Below the pieces are notes generated by a model. It searched no databases. It was not told the DNA's origin and saw nothing but the letters and a program-made list of their open reading frames with translations. 64,000 bases of DNA from Acidimicrobiales bacterium (lineage in GTDB: Bacteria > Actinomycetota > Acidimicrobiia > Acidimicrobiales > DATDAH01), in the NCBI GenBank assembly GCA_016794585.1, contig JAEUJM010000005.1:1-64000 (forward strand), in the 5' to 3' direction. Numbering within the stretch: position 1 is the first letter of the stretch; each line of letters opens with the position of its first letter. Positions 58,691 through 64,000 of this stretch are shown piece by piece. A program made the position numbers and the translations under genes.

Positions 58691-59494
58691 CTACTTGCGC
58701 TGGAAGTTGGCGGGGCGCTTCTCCTTGAAGGCCTTCGCCCCCTCCTTGGCGTCCTCGGTGCCGAAGATGGGCCAGCCGATCTCGAGCTCGTGGGCGAGGC
58801 CGTCCTCTTCGGACATGCCCTCGGTCTCGCGCACCGACCGCTTGATGGCCTCGACCGCCAGGGGGCCGCACTCCCCGATCACGCCGGCGATCTCCTTGGC
58901 CTTCGCGAGGGCCTGGCCGTCGGGCACGACGTGGCCGACGAGGCCGTAGCGCAGCGCCTCCTCGGCGGTCATCGAGCGGGCCGACAGCAACATGTCCATG
59001 GCCACGGTGAAGGGGATCTGGCGGCGCAGGCGCACGGTCGAACCGCCGAGGGGGAACAGCCCCCGCTTGGCCTCGAACACGCCGAAGGTGGCGCTCTCGC
59101 CCGCCACCCGGATGTCCGTGGCCTGGAGGATCTCGGTGCCGCCGGCCACCGCGTAGCCCTCGACCGCGGCGATCAGCGGCTTCTTCGGCTGGTAGTGGCG
59201 CAGCAGCGCCTTCCAGTGCAGGTCGGGGTCGTCGGCCATGCGCTGCTGGTACTTCTCGTCGCTCTGGTCGCCGCCGGCGAAGGCCTTGAGGTCCATGCCG
59301 GTGCAGAAGTCCCCGCCGGCGCCGGTGAGGATGATGCAGCGCACGCGGTCGTCCTCGTCCGCCTCGACCCACGCGTCGGCCATCCCCACGAGCATCGGGA
59401 GGCTGAGGGCGTTCTTGGCCTCCGGGCGGTTCATGGTGACGACCATGGTCGAGCCGTCGAGCTCGACCGTCAGGTTCTCGGTTCCGGACTTCAT
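58691..59494 (-). CDS. echA19: Enoyl-CoA hydratase, EchA19-like
   Basis: 267 residues. MNRPEAKNALSLPMLVGM, ILTGAGGDFCTGMDLKAF, AVAGGTEILQATDIRVAGES and IGHVVPDGQALAKA-like segments (GLVGHVVPDGQALAKAKEIA) agree with EchA19, which hydrates the C8 enoyl-CoA side chain of cholesterol after FadD19/ChsE4-E5. The catalytic Glu positions are in FEAKRGLFPLGG. It is divergent from the FadD19-like gene, as in mycobacteria, with a KstR-type box in the gap. Confidence 0.9.
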   Translation of the reverse strand: MKSGTENLTVELDGSTMVVTMNRPEAKNALSLPMLVGMADAWVEADEDDRVRCIILTGAGGDFCTGMDLKAFAGGDQSDEKYQQRMADDPDLHWKALLRHYQPKKPLIAAVEGYAVAGGTEILQATDIRVAGESATFGVFEAKRGLFPLGGSTVRLRRQIPFTVAMDMLLSARSMTAEEALRYGLVGHVVPDGQALAKAKEIAGVIGECGPLAVEAIKRSVRETEGMSEEDGLAHELEIGWPIFGTEDAKEGAKAFKEKRPANFQRK

Positions 59495-59510
59495 GCTGGC
59501 TTTGCGACTC

Positions 59511-59574
59511 CTTCGTCGTCGCCCCTTCGGGACCCGACGCTCGCTCCTCTCGCTGCGCCGCTTCGCGGCGCAAC
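59511..59574 (-). repeat. Two-hairpin leader repeat, copy D
   Basis: 64 bases, minus-strand sense GTTGCGCCGC-GAA-GCGGCGCAGC as a near-complete first hairpin, then GGTCCCGAAGGGG and the end GACGAAG next to GGAG before the EchA19-like start (59494). It is the best-paired copy. Confidence 0.72.
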
Positions 59575-59596
59575 GTGACTACGGACGCGGGGAATC

Positions 59597-59610
59597 TAGA
59601 ACAGATTCCA
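59597..59610. promoter_or_regulatory. KstR-type operator (7 of 8 fixed bases)
   Basis: TAGAACAGATTCCA has the T, AAC, TT and final A of the KstR box; only the G of GTT is A. It lies between the divergent EchA19-like and FadD19-like genes, 24 bases before the latter; this gene pair is a KstR target in mycobacteria. Confidence 0.72.
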
Positions 59611-59633
59611 GTTTTCAGGGATACTGCCCGCTC

Positions 59634-61265
59634 ATGGAGTTCAACCTGGCCGACCTGTTCGAGAACGCTGCCGACGCCTTCGGTGACCGCGAGTACCTGG
59701 TGGCCGACGGCGAGCGCCGCACGTACGCCGAGATGGAGGCGCGCGCCAACCGCCTCGCGCACCACCTGGCCGCGCAGGGGGTGGCCCCCGGTGACCACGT
59801 GGGCATCTACGCCTACAACTCGGTCGAGTGGGTCGAGACCCTGTGGGCCGTGTTCAAACTGCGGGCGGTCTGGATCAACATCAACTACCGCTACGTCGAG
59901 GACGAGCTCGCCTATCTGTTCGGCAACGCCGACCTGAAGGCCCTCGTGTTCGCCCGGGAGTTCGCCCCCCGGGTGCGCAACGTGATCGACAACCTCCCGC
60001 TGCTCCAGCACTCGATCGTCCTGGAGGACGGCAGCGGCGCCGATCTCGACGGCCTCGAGGCCATCCCCTTCGAGGAGGCCCTGGCGGGCGGCTCGCCCGA
60101 GCGCGACTTCGGGCCCCGCTCGCCCGACGACCACTACATCCTCTACACCGGCGGCACCACGGGCATGCCGAAGGGCGTGGTCTGGCGCCACGAGGACGTC
60201 TTCATGGCCCTCGGCGGCGGCATCGACCCCTACACCAGCGAGAAGGTGACCCGCCCTGAGGAGATGGTCGAGAAGGGCGTCGCCGCCGGCGGCCAGCTCA
60301 CCTTCTTCCCCATCGCCCCGCTCATGCACGGCGCCACCCAGTGGGGCGTGATGGGCCAGAGCTTCACCGGCAACAAGGTGATCCTGTGCGCCAAGTTCGA
60401 CCCCGCCGAGGTGTGGCGGACCGTGGCCGAGGAGAAGGTCAACCTCATGATGATCACGGGCGACGCCATGGGCCGGCCCCTGATCGAGGAGCTCGAGGCG
60501 CACCGCGACCGGTACGACCCGTCGTCGCTCTTCGCGCTCACCAGCAGCGCGGCCATCTTCTCGAGCGCGGTGAAGGACAAGTTCTTCGACCAGCTCCCCG
60601 ACCTCGTCATCACCGACGCCATCGGGTCCTCCGAGAGCGGCAACAACGGGATGGCCGTGATCACCAAGGGCAACACCAAGATGGCGGGCGGCCCGACCGT
60701 CAGCACCATCAAGGGCGCCTTCGTCCTCGACGAGCACCTCGTCCCCCTCGAGCCGGGCACCGGGGTCATGGGCAAGGTGGCGCGGTCGGGCAACATCCCG
60801 GTCGGGTACTACAACGACCCCGTCAAGACCGCGGAGACCTTCGTCACCGGGCCCGACGGCACCCGCTACGCGATGCCGGGTGACTTCGCCTACCTCGAGG
60901 CCGACGGCACCATCACCTTGCTCGGCCGGGGCTCGGTGTCCATCAACTCGGGCGGCGAGAAGATCTTCCCCGAGGAGGTCGAAGGGGCGGTCAAGTCCCA
61001 CCCCGACGTGTTCGATGCCGTCGTCGTCGGCGTGGCCGACGACCGCTGGGGACAGCGCGTGGCTGCGGTCGTCCAGCTCCGCGAGGGCGCCGCGCCCGGC
61101 CTGGCCGACATCCAGGACCACTGCCGCACCAAGATCGCGGGCTACAAGGTGCCCCGTCAGCTCCATGCGGTCACCACCATGCAGCGCTCGCCGAGCGGCA
61201 AGGCCGACTACCGCTGGGCCCAGTCGGTGGCGGCCGGGGAGATCGAGTCGACCCAGATCGGCTGA
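59634..61265 (+). CDS. fadD19: Steroid side-chain acyl-CoA synthetase, FadD19-like
   Basis: 543 residues. YILYTGGTTGMPKGVVWRHE at about 164-183 is the ATP/AMP motif; FPIAPLMHGATQWGVMG, LMMITGDAMGRPLIEEL, GSSESGNNGM and GRGSVSINSGGEKIFPEEVE follow, and SPSGKADYRWA holds the catalytic Lys. This agrees with FadD19, which activates C24/C27 steroid acids of the cholesterol side chain. Divergent from EchA19-like. Confidence 0.9.
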   Translation: MEFNLADLFENAADAFGDREYLVADGERRTYAEMEARANRLAHHLAAQGVAPGDHVGIYAYNSVEWVETLWAVFKLRAVWININYRYVEDELAYLFGNADLKALVFAREFAPRVRNVIDNLPLLQHSIVLEDGSGADLDGLEAIPFEEALAGGSPERDFGPRSPDDHYILYTGGTTGMPKGVVWRHEDVFMALGGGIDPYTSEKVTRPEEMVEKGVAAGGQLTFFPIAPLMHGATQWGVMGQSFTGNKVILCAKFDPAEVWRTVAEEKVNLMMITGDAMGRPLIEELEAHRDRYDPSSLFALTSSAAIFSSAVKDKFFDQLPDLVITDAIGSSESGNNGMAVITKGNTKMAGGPTVSTIKGAFVLDEHLVPLEPGTGVMGKVARSGNIPVGYYNDPVKTAETFVTGPDGTRYAMPGDFAYLEADGTITLLGRGSVSINSGGEKIFPEEVEGAVKSHPDVFDAVVVGVADDRWGQRVAAVVQLREGAAPGLADIQDHCRTKIAGYKVPRQLHAVTTMQRSPSGKADYRWAQSVAAGEIESTQIG

Positions 61266-61302
61266 CCGTGCCGGCCGGTCGGGTCCCGGCGCCCGGCGTC
61301 AG
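61262..61302. terminator. Inverted repeat around two convergent stop codons
   Basis: CTGAC (61262-61266) pairs with GTCAG (61298-61302). The arms include the stops of the FadD19-like gene and the convergent lipoprotein gene, with a GC-rich loop that has internal GGCC/GGCC symmetry. Confidence 0.35.
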
Positions 61303-62354
61303 GGGGTCTCGGTGACCACTCTGGCGTCGCATTCGCCGGCGGCGCTGAACTGGAGGTCGCGGCGCTGGGCGGCGAAGCGTCCGCCACAGGTGGCGCCCCA
61401 GTTCTCGTAGTCCGTGTTGAGCTCGCTGCGGTAGAAGAGCTCGTCGCAGCCCTTCATCGACCCGGCCGCACACTCCTCCACCAGGCCGTCGAGGCGCTCG
61501 GAGTCGCCGAGGCGCCCGGGCGAGGGCGCCGCCTCCGCGCTCACCGGGTCGTTGAAACGCAGGTCGCACAAGGGCTGGACGCGCTCGACGAGGTCGACCA
61601 ACCGCCCGCCACAGGTCTGGGCGTACGTCTCGTAGCTCGTGCCGCGGTCGCTGGACGCGTAGAGCTCGTCGCACGAGCTGAGGCGGGCCGCGAAGCACTC
61701 CTGGGCGAGGAGGTCGAGCTCGGCGTCGCCGCTCACCCCGGTGGGTGGGCGGCCCCCGGGGACACCGTCGTAGCCCGCGCAGGCGTTGGGACGGGTGTCC
61801 GCGGACCGGTACCCGCAGGTGATGCCGTAGCTGGCGTACTCCGTGCCCTGGGGCGCGAGGCGATACAGCGTGTCGCACGCCTCGGTGCCACCCAGTGCAC
61901 CGCACTGCTCGGCGATGCGATCGAGCGAGGGCGAGTCGCCGGACGGCAGCGTCCCTCCCGCCGCGGGGACGTGGTCGGCGCTCCGCAGACGACAGTTGGG
62001 TGCGACACCCTCCGCCGGCGGTGGGTTGAGGCGACCGCCGCAGGAGAACGCGTAGGCGGCGTAGGCCGAGGCCGGGGCGCCCCGCTGGTAGAGGTCGTCG
62101 CAGGCGCGCAGGTCGCCGTCGAAGCAGGTGGTGGCGAGCGCGTCCTGGACCTCGTCCCCGCCGAGGGCGTCGGCCGGCGCGGGGGGTCCGAGGGCCTGCG
62201 ACAGGTCGGCCGCGATGATGGGCCCACCCACGAACGGGAGCGCCTCGGGGGCCACCTCGTCGCTCGCCCCGGCACAGGCCGCGGCGACGAGGGTCAAGAG
62301 CAGCGCCACCGGCGCCAACGACCGCCGGGCGCGGCTTGGACGGGCACCCACCAC
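61299..62354 (-). CDS. Secreted protein with a fourfold cysteine module
   Basis: 351 residues. The signal peptide SLAPVALLLTLVAAACAGAS ends in a weak lipobox with Cys about residue 27. Four copies of a module follow, each with Cys, then CDxLY (or CDELF), a Tyr-x-x-Tyr/Trp stretch and CGGR or CGYR: about residues 77, 151, 222 and 293. Such modules occur in actinobacterial envelope proteins of unknown role. The cysteines probably form disulfides outside the membrane. Confidence 0.72.
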   Translation of the reverse strand: MVGARPSRARRSLAPVALLLTLVAAACAGASDEVAPEALPFVGGPIIAADLSQALGPPAPADALGGDEVQDALATTCFDGDLRACDDLYQRGAPASAYAAYAFSCGGRLNPPPAEGVAPNCRLRSADHVPAAGGTLPSGDSPSLDRIAEQCGALGGTEACDTLYRLAPQGTEYASYGITCGYRSADTRPNACAGYDGVPGGRPPTGVSGDAELDLLAQECFAARLSSCDELYASSDRGTSYETYAQTCGGRLVDLVERVQPLCDLRFNDPVSAEAAPSPGRLGDSERLDGLVEECAAGSMKGCDELFYRSELNTDYENWGATCGGRFAAQRRDLQFSAAGECDARVVTETP

Positions 62355-62459
62355 GGCGGGTCACGCTACTCGCCGGGCGGCGGACGGCCTCGACACCGCC
62401 GCTCGGCCGGCCGGGTGGGCGGCCCGACGCTTCCACGCCGGCTCGTTAGGATCCCGCCC

Positions 62460-63041
62460 GTGGGTCCCGAGGCTCCGGCGGCACGTCGGCCATCGCGCGT
62501 CTGGTTCGCGGCGCCTGCCCTCGTGCTGCTCGCTTCGCTCGCGGTCGCAGTGACCCTCGTGGGCCAGGAGTCCAACCAGGTCGAGGACCGCATCCAGCGC
62601 TTCGAGCGCGCCGGCGCCCCGGGGCAGGCCGAGCTCGAGTTCGACCGCGCCGGCGAGTACCTGCTCTACGTCGAGGGCCCCGTCACGCCCAACAGCTACA
62701 TCGACCCGAACGAGATCATCCTCCTCCCCGACGAGCCGGGCAGCCGACGCACCACCCTGCGCCGCTTCCAGAGCTTCGTCACCTACACCGACCCGTCGGG
62801 GATCGGTGGCCACGCCGAGTTCACGTTCACCGTCCCCGAACCCGGGCCGTACCACCTGAAGGTGCGGTGGTCCCCCGAGGACATCAACGGCGTGGCCGTC
62901 GGCCCGTACGTCTACGAGGGGGCCAACGGGCCCGTGCGCAAGGCCTTCGGCATCGCCCTGCTGGGCCTCCTGGTCGCGCTCGCGCTCACCGCCGCGCTGG
63001 TGGTGGCCCGCCGGCGCAGCGCCCGGGGGGTGGCACCGTGA
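62460..63041 (+). CDS. Membrane protein with N- and C-terminal anchors
   Basis: 193 residues from GTG 62460. A first helix (about 14-36) and a last helix (about 165-187) bracket a beta-rich extracytoplasmic domain (AELEFDRAGEYLLYVEGPVT, HAEFTFTVPEPGPYHLKVRW). It overlaps the next gene by four bases (GTGA). No family recognised; perhaps a partner of the polymerase-like protein downstream. Confidence 0.65.
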   Translation: MGPEAPAARRPSRVWFAAPALVLLASLAVAVTLVGQESNQVEDRIQRFERAGAPGQAELEFDRAGEYLLYVEGPVTPNSYIDPNEIILLPDEPGSRRTTLRRFQSFVTYTDPSGIGGHAEFTFTVPEPGPYHLKVRWSPEDINGVAVGPYVYEGANGPVRKAFGIALLGLLVALALTAALVVARRRSARGVAP

Positions 63042-64000
63042 ACGCCGCCCAGCGGACCCTCCGCAACGTCCGGCGATCGGGCTCACGCGGGACGCGCGAG
63101 GTGCAGCGATGGGGTCGACGGGCCCAGCGCGAGGCACGCCACCTGTTCCTCCGGGCCCGGCGCGAGGTGCGTCCGCTCGAGCGGGAGCTCCGCGCCTTCC
63201 CTCGCCGTGCGTCGAGGACGTCGCAGGCGTGGCTCGTCGACGCCGGCCGTGACCTGCGCCACGGCGACCTGCGCGCCGTCGCACTGCTGCTGCTCGTCGT
63301 CACCTTCGCCCTGCTCCCCCTCCAGAACGTTCGCCTCACCGCCGGCGTGGCCGTCGCCGACCTCGTCCTCGTCGTGGCGGCCGGCGTGGCCCTGGTGTCC
63401 CGGCACGAGCGACCGAAATCGTCCCCGCTGCCGGCCCTGGTCCGCAACGGCATCGTCCTGATGGCCCTCGGCGGATTCGTCGGACTGGTCTTCGCCGACG
63501 AGGCCGTGGTGAGCGCCAAGCTCCTGGTCCGCCTGCTGGCGGTGGCCGCATTGGCGGCCGTGGCCATCATCCGCGTCGCCCCGTCGGGCCGGGAAGCCCG
63601 CCGCCTCCTCGTCGCCTTCGTGGTCGTGGGCGCCATCTCGGGCCTCGTGAGCGCGCTCGGCGATGTCACCGGAGCGCCGTTCCTCGATCGCTCGACGTTC
63701 GGCGACCGCGCCGTCGGCCTCACCGTGGTCCCGTACCCGCTCCTCGACTACTTCCGGGGTACCACGGCGGCGGCGGAGTCCATCGCCACCAACCCCAACC
63801 TCTTCGGCGGCGTGTCGGCGGTCGGCGGCGCGCTGGCCGTCATCCTGCTCATCGAAGCCACGGGCTGGCGGGCGCGACTCGTGCTCGGCGCGGCCGCTGC
63901 GGGCCTGTTCCTCGGCGTCCTCTTCTCGGGCTCGCGGAGCGCGCTGCTCGCCCTGCTCGTCGGATGCGTCCCGGCGGTGTGGCGCCTGATCCGCCGCGGC
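63038..64000 (+). CDS. O-antigen ligase/polymerase-like membrane protein, partial
   Basis: Runs off the right edge. After an Arg-rich N-terminal tail of about 75 residues come repeated hydrophobic helices. IATNPNLFGGVSAVGGALAV and LFSGSRSALLALLVG match the O-antigen ligase (WaaL/Wzy-type) family, which has an N-x-x-G and an S-x-S-R-x-A motif. GTG 63038 overlaps the previous stop. The full length and topology cannot be judged here. Confidence 0.68.
   Translation, partial: MNAAQRTLRNVRRSGSRGTREVQRWGRRAQREARHLFLRARREVRPLERELRAFPRRASRTSQAWLVDAGRDLRHGDLRAVALLLLVVTFALLPLQNVRLTAGVAVADLVLVVAAGVALVSRHERPKSSPLPALVRNGIVLMALGGFVGLVFADEAVVSAKLLVRLLAVAALAAVAIIRVAPSGREARRLLVAFVVVGAISGLVSALGDVTGAPFLDRSTFGDRAVGLTVVPYPLLDYFRGTTAAAESIATNPNLFGGVSAVGGALAVILLIEATGWRARLVLGAAAAGLFLGVLFSGSRSALLALLVGCVPAVWRLIRRG

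Overview
The window is very GC-rich, gene-dense DNA on which nearly every stretch codes. GTG starts, four-base stop/start overlaps, F420-type luciferase-like oxidoreductases, a KstR-like TetR regulator and many acyl-CoA dehydrogenases point to an actinomycete. The protein set, close to but clearly not mycobacterial, suggests an uncultured or little-studied Acidimicrobiia-type lineage (inference). No rRNA, tRNA, CRISPR, transposase or phage gene was seen. No gap between genes exceeds about 200 bases.

The dominant theme is steroid (cholesterol-type) catabolism, spread over many small operons instead of one island. Side-chain genes: a ChsE2/ChsH2/ChsE1-like operon (1-4422), a ChsE4/ChsE5-like pair (8142-10498) and a divergent EchA19/FadD19-like pair (58691-61265). 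Genes for the last two rings (C/D, the HIP pathway): FadD3-like (26795-28393), a FadE31-like gene with an FadE32-type partner (41057-43292), FadA6-like (45151-46305), EchA20-IpdA-IpdB-IpdC-like (47455-50965) and FadE30-IpdF-like (54420-56455). Names come from recognising residue patterns of the M. tuberculosis families, not from a database search.

Two operator families split these operons. Six sites resemble the KstR box (TNNAACNNGTTNNA); most precede side-chain operons, and one precedes the kstR-like gene itself (5339-5917). Five sites of the form CTGACG-N3-CGTCAG precede an acyl-CoA dehydrogenase pair, the FadD3-like operon, the FadE31-like operon, the EchA20-IpdABC-like operon and the FadE30-IpdF-like operon. 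Four of these five correspond to the KstR2 regulon of mycobacteria, although the sites do not resemble the published KstR2 box. This looks like a rewired ring-degradation regulon whose regulator is not identified here.

Between the steroid operons lie: an arsenate reductase and esterase (5977-7280); a membrane Ser/Thr kinase, a LysE-type exporter and a site-2 protease (10619-13832); an LLM/SGNH/IclR/SnoaL operon (13963-17562); toxin-antitoxin loci at 17571-18200 (VapBC), 21031-21571 (ParE type, frameshifted) and 28510-29413 (RelE/Phd type); a DyP peroxidase (20091-21014); a Trk/Ktr potassium system (31727-33737); AlkD (36589-37419); infA (52329-52553); and, at the right edge, a cysteine-repeat lipoprotein and the start of an O-antigen-ligase-like gene.

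Non-coding structure is rich. A 44-base palindromic repeat occurs three times. A GC-rich two-hairpin element of 64-68 bases occurs four times, three of them directly before start codons. At several convergent gene pairs the two stop codons lie inside the arms of a shared inverted repeat.
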